Part shown: one piece after another, positions 1-11,300 of the stretch
Numbering within the stretch: position 1 is the first letter of the stretch
Layout: every line of letters begins with the position of its first letter
Origin: Sipunculus nudus
Taxonomy: Eukaryota > Annelida > Sipuncula > Golfingiida > Sipunculidae
DNA length: 64,000 bases
Assembly: GCA_026874595.1 (NCBI GenBank)
Contig: CM049316.1
Span: 39,254,695 to 39,318,694, forward strand
Reading direction: 5' to 3'
Made by a program: the position numbers and the translations under genes
Notes under the pieces: model-generated
Told to the model about the DNA's origin: nothing
Seen by the model: the letters and a program-made list of their open reading frames with translations, nothing else
Database searches by the model: none

Positions 1-69
1 CGTGGCGTAGTTACCTGTGCAGAGGACTCCGGAGCGTAGGGTCGCTGGTTCGATACCCGTTCAGTCACC
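1..69 (+). repeat. tRNA-like fragment (tRNA-derived SINE head or pseudo-tRNA)
   Basis: A box-A-like GTGGCGTAGTTACC is followed about 30 bases later by a box-B-like GGTTCGATACC. The T-stem has a mismatch and the acceptor stem does not close, so this is unlikely to be a working tRNA. The window edge may cut it. Confidence 0.35.
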
Positions 70-304
70 ATGTCATTGCATGTTATATGTACTAATAATT
101 CATACTTCTCTCTCACATTCCAGATGCAGTTCTACATATCAAGGGAAGGTCTAGAGACACTAGAGCAACAGATAAGGAGACTAAAATAGTGCAATTATTA
201 TTTATTCAATATACGTTCCCCCCGAAAAAACTATACCCCATTTTTTCCTCTATCCCCATCAAATATATCGCCCTCTTTAGCTAGTACCCTAAACCAAAAT
301 GTAG

Positions 305-667
305 CCTGGATTCAAAAGTCGCTCCGTAAAATGTTTTCATAATTTCGTTTTGTATTTGAGAATTCACGAAAGAGTTACCTTTTCTTGGGCAAAATATTCA
401 TGTTTACAACTGGAAGACGATCTCCTGCCAACTGTCAATAAAGTCTCTTTGACAGGAGAGCACTTAACTGTTACCGAAAAGTATCAAGATCAATACATTT
501 GCTGGCCGGGCGTGAAACTGAGAGTGCAATTTCACCACAATCATGCAAGTTCCATGACTACTGAAGGTTTTAAATACTTCCCGGAAATGACACATTTACG
601 ACTTGTAAATGAAAATTCTCTAGACACACTGTACACTTTTTATGAGGAATATATTAGGTTAAATTAA
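305..667 (+). CDS. Possible terminal exon of an unrecognised gene
   Basis: A 120-codon open frame begins immediately after AG (ATGTAG|CCT) and stops at TAA 665-667. It has no ATG of its own, so it could only be a 3' exon. The peptide contains QDQYICWPGVKL and FPEMTHLRLVNENSLDTLY and looks of mixed composition. There is no strong polypyrimidine tract next to the acceptor. Family not recognised. Confidence 0.22.
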   Translation, partial: PGFKSRSVKCFHNFVLYLRIHERVTFSWAKYSCLQLEDDLLPTVNKVSLTGEHLTVTEKYQDQYICWPGVKLRVQFHHNHASSMTTEGFKYFPEMTHLRLVNENSLDTLYTFYEEYIRLN

Positions 668-1244
668 TGACCTTTTTTGACAATGATGTAAACATAACAA
701 ACATAAATATAGGATTAATATTTCTGTACTCATAATAGAAAAAAAACTACATGTATTCGTATGTTCGATAAATGTTTTAATGTATCAGAATCAGCAATTG
801 CATGTATTTTTAATGTTTTTGTTTTGTTGGAGTGAAACAAAAATCGTTAAACTCGATCAGTACGTATACATATATATATATACGTACGCCGTTGATATAT
901 AAACTATATAGGCCTAATTAAATAACAGAATAAGTTTCATAAGCTGCTAGAAGTAGAGGTTAACAACAATTATCAACAAAATATGCACGAACTTCGAATA
1001 TCACAGATCAATTTTAATTTTAAAAAAATGCAAAAATTGAATTATACAATAAACAAAATTAATTCCCTTCTATTCTCCGTCACTGTGTACGTCCTTTATT
1101 TATCCATTCAATAAGTTGATGTATTGATGTTATCATACACAGTTTAAATTAAAGTTGAGTCCCCTTCATGGGAAAAATAAAGCGTGCATTATCTTTAAGC
1201 TTAAAGCCAGATATATTCACTTACCCGTTCACAGGATGTTTATG
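668..1244. other. AT-rich intergenic stretch, nothing recognised
   Basis: No coding frame, repeat match or motif was identified beyond a short TA tract near 870-885. Confidence 0.6.
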
Positions 1245-1590
1245 ATTTGATTCTGGCTTACTCTGCGCACATATTAATAAAATATAGGTAACTCCTGTCA
1301 CGTTTCTTATATTATATATTTATATGGCTCGATGAAGGCAGGCCTTATATGTGCTTGTTTTTCAACACGCTGGGAGTAAACACACCATATATACAGTGTT
1401 GACAAACGAAAAACCTAATTATAAGGTGCTTTGTTGCATATACCATATGATGCAAAGTGGGGAAGATGAAGGCTATTAAAGTTACAAAATGCCGTTGCAA
1501 AACTCTGGTTCGTATGACTTGCCGCCAGATGTCCTTGTTGAACCAGTCTGATTATTTTGGCGACCCCCACGTTAAAAAAAAATACATCCA
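1245..1590. repeat. Dispersed repeat family, copy 1 (TTCTGGCTTACTCTG)
   Basis: Shares TTCTGGCTTACTCTG near its start, GTTGACAAA in the middle and TGACTTGCCGC near its end with 44535-44850. A short copy of only the first part is at 18805-18880. Class not recognised. Confidence 0.6.
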
Positions 1591-1775
1591 AAATACTATA
1601 ATAACAAAACTATAACAGTGCGATGGGACTGACATTTGCTAGCATATCTTTATACAAGATTCAAAGAATTATATTTGTATATAATTGGCACCCGATATTT
1701 GAACGGGCCAGAAAAGATCATTGTGCACCTTTTTGTTCGTTTGGACCAGTATTGCCCTGGTTGATGAATCCGGAC

Positions 1776-1885
1776 TCGAGTCCACTTTTTTAAGGACTTG
1801 GACTCGAGGTACGCCCTGGACTCAGACTTGTACTCGGAGGTAAGGACTCTAGAAATCATGCCGAGTCCATCTCGAGTCCAGTAGA
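1776..1885. repeat. Degenerate GGACTCGAGTCC-type repeat
   Basis: Repeated GGACTCGAG/GAGTCC hexamer-like units in both orientations. Related to 2985-3128. Confidence 0.6.
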
Positions 1886-1969
1886 AAAGAAAACTCTTGT
1901 TCATACTATATTAAGATTGAGCTCATGGGTGAAATACTAACAGAATATTGCAACCAAAAAATAAGACAA

Positions 1970-2827
1970 CAGTAGAACCCCGCCTTAAGACCAACCCACT
2001 TCTTGGACCACCTTTACAAATAAGGCCACTTTGCCCAGTCCCAAAGTTTGTTTTAACGTTAAGTCATATAAAAATCTCACAATTGAGACCATCCCGAAAT
2101 TCAGAATATAAGGACCACTTTTTTTGGTCCCTGGAGTAAGAAATTACTCACAATTAAGCCTAAGGCAACTTTATCACAGGCCATATCAGGAGTGTGCATA
2201 TAATTAGTTTCTATAGACCTTATAGCCACTCAGGAATGGTTATTATCAATGTGTGCATGGGCAGCTTTCAATAGATCAAAGGATGGTATCTCTTCATGTA
2301 ATAACTGACAACTTTGTCTGTTATGATAAGCCTCCCTTTTTTGATCTTTATTGGTTCCCGAGCTGCTGCCCTGTATATCATATAAGGACCTTCGGCAGTA
2401 TAAGAGGGTCGACATCACATTGAACTGTGGACATGCAGACTCGCTTCTCTGGAGGACGACCTCAACGCTCATGCTGTTCAAACTAAGTGTATAAACACTA
2501 AGCAGACCACGCTGGACACCTTCTTCAAAAAGTGAAGTTTGTCTTTCTGAGCAGGACACACAGTGATTAAATTGCTTGATTTGATTTATATGCACTTTCC
2601 TACATATATGATTTGACAGTGAACAAATGAATATTTTGCACTAGTTTTTCTTTTTTTTTTATTCAAAGCCATGAATAAAAATTAAATTCTGTAGTTTAAT
2701 TATCCATTACTACCCATTATTTACTCATTATACATCATGTACAATGTGTGTTCAGAAATAAGACCGCTTCGAAATCAAGACCATTTCCACTGGTCCTGAA
2801 GGTAGTCTTAATTCCGATGTTCTACTG
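1970..2827. mobile_element. pogo/Tigger-like non-autonomous DNA element
   Basis: The left end is CAGTAGAACCCCGCCTTAAG; the right end, read on the minus strand, is CAGTAGAACATCGGAATTAA. Both continue into similar GACCA-rich sequence. The CAGTAGAACCCCG terminus is typical of pogo/Tigger elements. No transposase was recognised inside and no clear TA target duplication is visible. Confidence 0.65.
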
Positions 2828-2984
2828 TCTTTACATGCTAGGTGTTAGCTGCAAGTGCATTAGGGGCATAACGTAATTAAACATTCAAGTAAAGGGAACT
2901 TGTAAACTTAAATAAAATATATATGTATATATGATTATCACAATTATCCTGTTTAAATGTCTTTTATAATAAGAAGATTTGTAT

Positions 2985-3128
2985 TGGACTTGGACTTGGG
3001 TTCCATGCATATGACTCGGACCCGAAGAAGGTGGACTCGGAATCGAACCTCAAGGACTTGGACTTGGACTCGGAATCGAGTGGCCTGGACGCGGACTTGC
3101 ACTCGGACACGGAGGGTGTGGACTCGAC
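2985..3128. repeat. Degenerate GGACTCGGACTTGG repeat
   Basis: About 140 bp of loosely hexameric GGACTC/GGACTT units. It gives open frames in several phases rich in Arg/Thr or Asp/Ser, which are by-products of the repeat. Confidence 0.7.
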
Positions 3129-3445
3129 CACATCGCTGTCTCAAATTCTGTCCTCTTGTTGTTCTTTCAACCGTTTTTATTATAACAGAAGTGAACTCGT
3201 GATGGGGTCTTTCTTTCAAGGGTTATTTTTTTACCCGAAACTAAATACCAACGTATTCTTCTGGGAGACTTGGGAGTTTTTAGATTTAATTAACAATCGC
3301 CCATGATAATGACGTTTTTAGTTCCTTTTATCCTTTTGGTGAATCATCTCTGCATTTCCTCCATGTGGTCACCTCAGCCCCCTCTTTTATATAATATTCG
3401 TGTAATGGATTATTCTCCCCAAATGCATTCAGAAGCAAATCTAGG

Positions 3446-3650
3446 GGAGGGTTCTAGGGGGTTTCGCTGCCCCCCCCCCCTTTTCAGCAGCTGCAATCTT
3501 TTTTTATGATTTCAGACCAAATTTTGCGGCTTGGAACCCCCCCCCCCCCCCCACCCGCTTTTCCTAACCCGGGGACCTTTTTTTATGATTTATCATTAGT
3601 CCTTCTGGGTTGAACCCCTCCTTTTCCTAAATCCTGGATCCACCCCTGGC
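3446..3650. repeat. Poly-C dispersed repeat, copy 1
   Basis: Two C tracts (3470-3480, 3537-3552), TTTTTTTATGATTT strings and the end string TTCCTAAATCCTGGATCC. The same order and end string occur at 42170-42312. Confidence 0.65.
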
Positions 3651-3699
3651 ATTATGCTTCACTTCTGACTATTATACATTTTAGTTGCCAAATGTCCGT

Positions 3700-4345
3700 C
3701 CAGTTTACTTTTTGTTCAGTATATACTTTTGAACCATGTTAATGAATCTATGCTTGAGTTTACAGCGGAAAATGCTCTCAGTGTCATCAGCAAGTAATTT
3801 AATATTACATGCTATCTGTTTTGGTATAACATTTCTAAAATAAATATTATATCCTTGTGGAACACCATGCACAGGTAACCTCAGAACTTTTATCATTAAC
3901 AGTTACATACTGATACCTATTTCTCGGAAGATGCCTTATCGAACACAAAAGATAACCATTTATTCCATATCCTTCAAATTTCTATTGAGGTATTAGATGT
4001 GGCACCGTATCGAAATCTATATCATCAAATCAAAATCCACTGGTACACCCTCATCCATTAAGTGGATCCAATCATGAACGGTTAATAACAACTAAGAAAT
4101 GCAAGATCTGCCTCTGGAAACCCCTATAAACTGATTTTTGTCCCTTCTGTGGTCACAAAAGACATTTTTCACAAATCCCTCAAACATTTTGCAGACAAAT
4201 GATGTTAACCTTACTGGTCAGTAGTTTCCAGCCATGTATTTTTCACCTTTTTGATTATTGGTTTAACTTCTGCTTCCTTCCATTTATCTGGTAAGTTCAG
4301 CTTCGTAAGAGTTAGAAGAAAAAAAGAATTAATGGGAAAGCCGAT
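3700..4345 (-). pseudogene. LINE (jockey/CR1-type) reverse transcriptase relic
   Basis: Read on the minus strand from 4,345 down, the translations are LPDKWKEAEVKPIIKK, then VHDWIHLMDEGVPVDF, then LPVHGVPQGY and NIKLLADDT. These match, in order, the LPxxWKxAxVxPIFKKG, palm and xADDT boxes of non-LTR reverse transcriptases. Several stops and a missing stretch after GVPQG show it is dead. Confidence 0.8.
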
Positions 4346-5112
4346 TCCACATGTAATTCTTTAAGCACTTTCGGATGCATCCCAGCAGGTCTTCGATATT
4401 TAATTTAATTTAATGCTTGAGGCGCTTTGTCCATCTGTGCTATCACGATATTTATCGATTTTACAGTAGGCCTATTGAGATAACCTATCCATATAATGAA
4501 AACTTCTGGAACATGACGATATTTATAGCAAAATTTACAACCCCTGATACAATTAAGTTCCCAACTCGCAGTCTCATCAACGTCATTCACAGTCTGCAGG
4601 TGTTCGTCCCGAGGACACAGTCCTGTATTTCCCGTCATAGCTTTAAAGTGTGCCTTATCTATTTGATATTTGGCCCTTGAGTCTGGTCAATAATCTATGT
4701 TATTCAACACATATAATTATATTCATTATACATAAATATTCATAACGGGTTTTGAACACAAGTATACCGGCATGTGTGTTCGATCTTTTCCCATATGAAT
4801 GAGCTTTCAATTACTATTTATTCTTTAATTCCCCGTATGGCTGTAGTACGTCGTCCCGATCCTTATGACTAAAATTCAATCTAGTTCAATGCAACTTGAG
4901 ACTTGCACTTAATATATAATCCTTGCCACATTAATTTTTGTTGCAATTTTGGCCTCTTAAGAATTCACATTACTTAAGTAGCATTTCAGATAAATAATAT
5001 TATACTGGTGCTAATGATATTGTATATATATAAGATAATTATAAATTAATCGAATGTTTCCCATGGAAAATTGGAATAAAATGCACTCGCAGAATGCAGA
5101 GGGTATTTTTAA
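4346..5112. other. Intergenic upstream of PRMT5
   Basis: No recognised gene. The first 300 bp may be further decayed LINE sequence continuing from the relic at 3700-4345. The part next to PRMT5 presumably holds its promoter, but no TATA box was seen. Confidence 0.5.
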
Positions 5113-5126
5113 GCGCCATCTGGTGG
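5113..5126 (-). promoter_or_regulatory. CTCF-like site upstream of PRMT5
   Basis: On the minus strand this reads CCACCAGATGGCGC, which fits the animal CTCF core (CCACNAGRKGGCRC) at every position. It lies about 115 bp upstream of the PRMT5 start codon. Match to consensus is seen; occupancy is inference. Confidence 0.45.
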
Positions 5127-5242
5127 CAATCGATTGACAAGAACGCCTTGCCAAATCGCAGCCTTGTATGGAGGTTAGGAAATTCCCTCATGTTGATTGG
5201 TGGCCTGACAGGGACTCTCCCAGACAGAGGGATTTCCTAAAA

Positions 5243-5328
5243 ATGGCGGGATCTCGTGTGTCTTGCGGTATAGAGATTCTATGTGTTCCTGATATAAATC
5301 AGGCATTAGACCGTGCGTGTAAATTTGG
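5243..5328 (+). CDS. PRMT5: PRMT5 exon 1 (start codon)
   Basis: The ATG at 5243-5245 opens [18 protein letters not shown], matching the GSRVSSGRDLNCVPEI start of vertebrate PRMT5. The donor is GTAAGT at 5329. The exon ends in phase 2 and its last Gly codon is completed in exon 2. Confidence 0.9.
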
Positions 5329-8300
5329 GTAAGTATAATTTCTATTTTAGTTTTATATACCAACCTGTCAATGTTTTATATTTACGTATAGAATGAGATA
5401 CTGCATAGCTAGCTGAGTGATGCTCAAATGGCTAACCACGCACGTGTGTCACTGATAATGATACTGTGACGGTGATATACCGGGTATTCGATGTTTTTTT
5501 TTTCAGTGGTTATGCATTTTGACTAACTGCTTTAAATGCCGCATAAAAAGCTTCAGAGTAAACTGGTGAACTTCAAACCCTTGCCGGAAAAAAATCGTGT
5601 AAAATTAAATAGTGCGTTTATGACAAGGAAACTAAGTAATCTAAGGAAGATATAGTATTTTATTCGAATAACCAAGAAATTCAGCTAAATATTATGTTTT
5701 AGTATGTAAACAAGACTCACTTTTAAAACTTTGCAACCCTTGCGCTTGAAACTGTCTCAGAATCTTAAACAATGAACTGCTTGACCTTTGCTCGCTGAGC
5801 CAACACGGACCGTTACCACTGGTTACACAGGCGGCTGCCGGCCAGCCGTGGCTTGGGGAAAACCCAGAGCAGACACCGTGTATCACCGTTTTATTAGGAT
5901 AATACATATTCTTCTAATCAACATTTAAAGTGGACAAACACTGTCTAAGTGGTATGTTATATGCGTATTTGATAAGAATATCTTTATTTCTAAATGAATA
6001 CGACATATTCAGACTAAATATAAGAATTTAATTGTCATGTGGAATGTCTCCAGTTTCCTCAAATCATCTTCTAGGGCTCTTGCCCTATCAGTCTATAGAA
6101 GGTAAAAAATCCATTATAAGCTGTAATATATCATTTTATATAGACCCAGTCCAGTAATGGTCAGCTAATACTCAAATATTTGCTTAGTTCAAATAAGTGT
6201 AACCCCTTTATAGTACAGAAATAGTACACAATGACATATTGGCATGATGTCGCTAAAATAATTATACATTCTCACTGCTTATGCGATGGTAGCCCGATTT
6301 AATCAGACTCAATATTATTAGGCCCTGCCATATATTGAGTCCAAAAGCCATACAGTTTCTACAATATAAGCCTTAGATTTCACACCACCCAATGCCCTTG
6401 TAACAAGTGTAAACAGGTGTTAATTACCCTGCGCCAGCGCCTCCCTCTTCAGAGCTTGGCCTGTAGAAACAAAATGTAACAAAATTCTGGCTGTCAATCA
6501 CCCGAGTCCGTGAGGCTCCCTGTGAGGTCTTCAAGTGCACCCATTCTACTGTTCTTCTCTGTCCCTACTAAACTGGCTGACATGCCTCTGGTAAAAATGT
6601 CAGTAAATGTTCAAAAATGATGATCCAAGTTTAATTTTAGTAGCTATGAAAACCATGAAACACATACTTATAAGTGTTAAAACGGTGTGATCCTTTGTCT
6701 TGTTGTTTGGCAGTATTCAGGCAGTCACAAGGATTGCATGTTGCATGGCTATCATATTCAGACTCAATATATGGCAGGGCCTAATAATATTTGGTCTGAT
6801 TAAGTCGGGCTAATGCCATGGCAGCTTGGAGCAGTATGGCCTAGATCTACTTGGACCAAAACAATTAATAACTGAGATAAAAAGAACTTCCTTTTGCCAG
6901 TATGTATCAGTTATGTTCTGTATAAGAATCCTACAAATGCTGCAAAATGTTTAATGTTACATAACAATTTCCACAGAACTGATAACACAGCTTTTTTTCC
7001 AGAAAATACAATTGTCACCTGTACACACACCACTTATTTCTTTATATGGGGAGGCAACAAACAGCTGCCATTAAAGGTATAAGACGTTTCTTCGCTGCAG
7101 ACAGCTCCTCTCAAGGCTGTTCTGTGCAAAAAGTGATTCTTCCTTCTACCTTTTCTTACCTTACTTACTGTATAACTGTATCCCTCAACTGGAGTCACAT
7201 TTAGAGCCATTTCTTGCCAACAAGTGAAGATTGACATTATAGTCCATCTCACTTCGGGATGACCCTTATTTGTTGCGTTATTTATTTTCAAAGTCCATTT
7301 ATATTTATTAATTACCTGTCACAGTGTCAGTAAATCAACCAGGTACCTGTATTTCAGCAACTATTAACAAGGAAACCAACATCAATTCCAAGAAAAGAAT
7401 TTGGGTAAAGCAAATTAATATATGGACACGGTCTATTTTTGTCACAAGGTGTTTCAGATTAAAGTTACAGGATCAATGATACTTGTTGACAGACATCTAA
7501 AATTTTGTAATTTTGTTGGGTTAAAAACTTATGTGAATTAATCATTCTTGTTGGGGGCTTGTTTTAAATCGAATTTGTATACAGACCTGAAAATAAATCA
7601 GAGATGAAATCATGAATAATATATGGTGTAAACTGTATTGAATGTTATTGTTTTAAAACAGCTTTGACTGAAGTACTGATGACATAAAATGTCAAATCCA
7701 GGCACACCCAGTTTAGTTTGTTGGCTCAATGAACAATGACAATGATTATAAATCGGCTCACTTATTTGAAAGTGGTTGAAATATTAAGGTTAGATCTAGA
7801 ATTGTAGGTAGATTTCTGAGGGGTTACTTCATCTGGGTCTCTCAAATGAAGCCATACCTGTCTGAAAGTAATAAATTACTCATTTGTATATAGAGAGAGC
7901 AAGTCTTGACTCTCGAGAAATACCTTGTTCAATGTTCATTCATATATTTCTTAATTGTTACTGTTGTCACTCACAAAGTTTTGAAAGGAAGCATTTGTCT
8001 CTACACATTGTTACTGGTCAGTTTGTGAGGTTTGTAATGTTAGTCATAGTTTTGCATATATTCTGAAGGATTTTAATTTCTTAATTCCAGATATGACTTC
8101 ATCTCAGTGCCAATTGTCAACCCAAGGTTTAAGAGGGAATTTTGTGGTGGTCCAGCAAAGTTCAGAAAGGGTGCCTTGACAAGATCTGATTTATGTGTTT
8201 CAAGCAATGGTGAGCAGATTTATGCAAATTTGCTGATTTTGTAGAATGCCTTTAAAATTCATCTTCATGTCAAAAAAAACTTTTGTTTTATTATGTAAAC

Positions 8301-11300
8301 ATAATTGTGAGCTGTTTCTGTATTAATGAGAATTTTCTCTGTTAAAGTTTATACGCCAGAGTAAGCCAACCGAAAAGTTTCCCTTATTGGGCCTATTATC
8401 GCCCACCCCGCCTCGTTCCTGTGTATCTAGGTCACACTTCCGTTTCCTGTAATCACTTTTTAGCTCAGCTGACTATAAGTCATCTGAGCTTTAGTCATGG
8501 TCCATTGTCCGTCATCCGTCCGTCTGTCTGTCCGTCCGTCCGTCTGGATGTCCGTCCGTAAGACTGGCACGTTTCGACACCGTTGGACCTACGAATCTGA
8601 ATTTCGGCATACAGTTAGATGTCCCCATAATCTCCTACCATGCCAAAAATTGGGTCAATAGGACTTCGTTCCTTTGAGATATTAAGGAAAAACCTCAATT
8701 TTTTATTAGAAATCTATTTTCACACTTCAGGACTGCCTAATATCAAAACCACTCATCTGGTTTCTTCATATTTACCATAAATATTCCTCTATATAGTTCC
8801 TATGTACATGCCAGATATTAAGTCAGTATTATATAATTTAAAAAAGTTATGGGCCCAAACATAATGGACTTTGTAAAAAAATCAGGAAGATATTTGGTCA
8901 CTTAAGACCAAAAGTGTTAAAGGTAGGGACTTTTTTTTCAGTAATACAACTTTAATTAATAAAAATTTAATTGTATACCAAAAATTAGATCAAAATCTTA
9001 AATTTTTTTAAATATTGGCAAAAATATAAAATTGATACCTTAAATTTTGCCCAACTTTGGCCATGGCACGTTTTTTTCCTGTGAGTACTGTGGGTTTAAT
9101 TTTCACACCATGTATACATAAGGATTTAATCTGTGAAAATCTGAAATTTGAAAATAAAAGCTGCAAAATTAGGCTAGTTATTGAATTTTTTTGGAGGCTC
9201 TTGTTGTATTCCCTTACATTGTCAGGCAGTCCACTTTGATGACTGTAGGTCATTCAGTGCACATCTCTGTGCTCCCCAGGCTGTTGACATAATTTTAGAT
9301 GTCCCCAAAAAATCTCCTACCATACCGAAAATTGGGTCATTAGGACTTTGTTCCTTCGAGATATTAAGGAAAAAAACTCTGTTTTCCATAAAAAAAGCCA
9401 TTGTTACACTTCAAGGCTGCCTAATATCAAAACCACTGATCTGTTTTTGATCGTATTTAGTAATCACATTCTTTTATACATTTTCTATGAACATACCAAA
9501 AATTAGGTCAGTATTGGGTATTATTTTGAAGTTATGGGCCAAAACATAATGCAATTTTTAAAAAAATCAGGAAATATATTTACTCACCTAACATGAGAAT
9601 TGCTGAACCTAGAGACTTTTTTTCAGGAATATAACTTTATTAAATCAAGATTCAATTGTTTACCCAAAATTAGATCTGAATTTTGCAAATTTTTCAAGTT
9701 ATTAGCATAAATAAAAAATCAATACCTTAAATTTTGTCCAACTTTGGCACTGTTGATTTAATTTTCCCAGCATATATTCATAAGGATTTAATCTTTTAAA
9801 ATCTGAACATTCAAAAGAAATTGATTGGAATGAATAGCTTTTATTCATGTTTTCATACAACATGTCAAATGTTGTTACATCTAGCCCACCTAGTAGTACA
9901 GCCTTCACTTGCATCATGTAACCCACCCCACGCAGCTTACCTTGGCCCAGCTTGGCCACTACTAGCAGGCTTCCCCTTTGCCCTGCACTTATCCCCCCCC
10001 CCAGCTGGTGCATAAACTAGATGAATGTTATAATTTTTCTGTATTTTATTTTATTCTTGGACATGCTACATTTTAGATTTTGTATTGTTCCACCAGGGTT
10101 ACAATGATTAAAGTGTACATTTAATTGTGTCCACAAAGTGGTGTATTGCTGTGAAAGTGTGGATGTTCATGAGATAAGTAATTCCTTACTTCAGAAGAGT
10201 AAAAACTTCACCAGGTGTGAAATTGACTATTAATTCCAGTAATTAATTAAAACTGGGATAGTAATTAGCCCAATGATATTGTTTGTCCCTCATTCAACCA
10301 ACAGTGTGTATACTTTATTTGAAAAGATGTTTTATTTTATCAAATTTACTGAATCTTTTATTTTATTTTGGTGAATAAAATTAAGCATGTCCTGAAAACT
10401 CCAATGTGCAAAACTTTTTAATAGTGATTCAAGGAATATTCTTGTAGATGCCATGTTGTGGCATTATTTTCTTTTAAAATCAGTTTAAACATTTATGATT
10501 TAAAAATAATAAAATATATGTGTATGCATAATATGACCCAATGTTTTTTACTATGTATATATAATGATTGCAACTTTTGCAACAATTCTAATATTTTAAC
10601 TTTTATTTTCAGGTTTTTTAATTAAAAATTTATAAACCTGTAAATAAAAAAAATGATTCAGATAAAAACTTCTTAATGGAAAAAGTGGATCTGCTTAAAA
10701 AAATAGGATTATATTTAAACTTAAATGCATTATTCTCTTGAAAGTGAAATAAAGGTATTAGTCCATTCTGTCCACTTGCCTGTCCAACTATAAATTTTCG
10801 TATGCAACACAGTATCTCAAAACTTTTACTGTTTTTCTTCATGACAGTCTTGTCAGAGTATTAGTTTGCAATCATATATTTAGAACTTTACTATAACCAA
10901 GTAGGAGGGCCCCTTTCCACTTAGCTTTTCATATTCTTATATAAATGAAAAACATTACAATAGAATATTTCTACATCCACCTTCGTGCTGCCCTCACTTT
11001 TCCCTTCTCCGAACCCCATCCCAAAGTCAGCCTCAGTTAGCAAGAACAAGATGAATCAGATATATTCATACTTTAATATTTTGTATAACTATTCGTCCAT
11101 AGGTACCTATGTACATGCCAGAAATTATGTCAATATTGTGTAATATGTAGACATAGTGGGCATCACAATAATGTACCTTGTCAAGACTAAAGAGATATTG
11201 TGTTATACAGTCACATATTCATAAATCACTTCATCAGCATAGTTAATCATAACATCATATCTGTCAAATTGAACGCTTGCAGACTACCATACACTTTAGA

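Noticed and set aside
1-69. Functional tRNA gene
   Set aside because: The T-stem has a mismatch and no 7-bp acceptor stem can be formed with the visible 5' bases. It is called a tRNA-like fragment.
350-667. Independent gene starting at 350
   Set aside because: The frame has no ATG at 350 (the codon is TTG). It is only plausible as a spliced terminal exon and is listed that way at low confidence.
2953-3306. Overlapping frames rich in Arg-Thr-Trp or Asp-Leu
   Set aside because: They are readings of the GGACTCGGACTT degenerate repeat in different phases and strands.
3705-3896. Minus-strand 63-codon frame as a small gene
   Set aside because: GVPQGY and LLADDT are reverse-transcriptase boxes, so it belongs to the LINE relic at 3700-4345.
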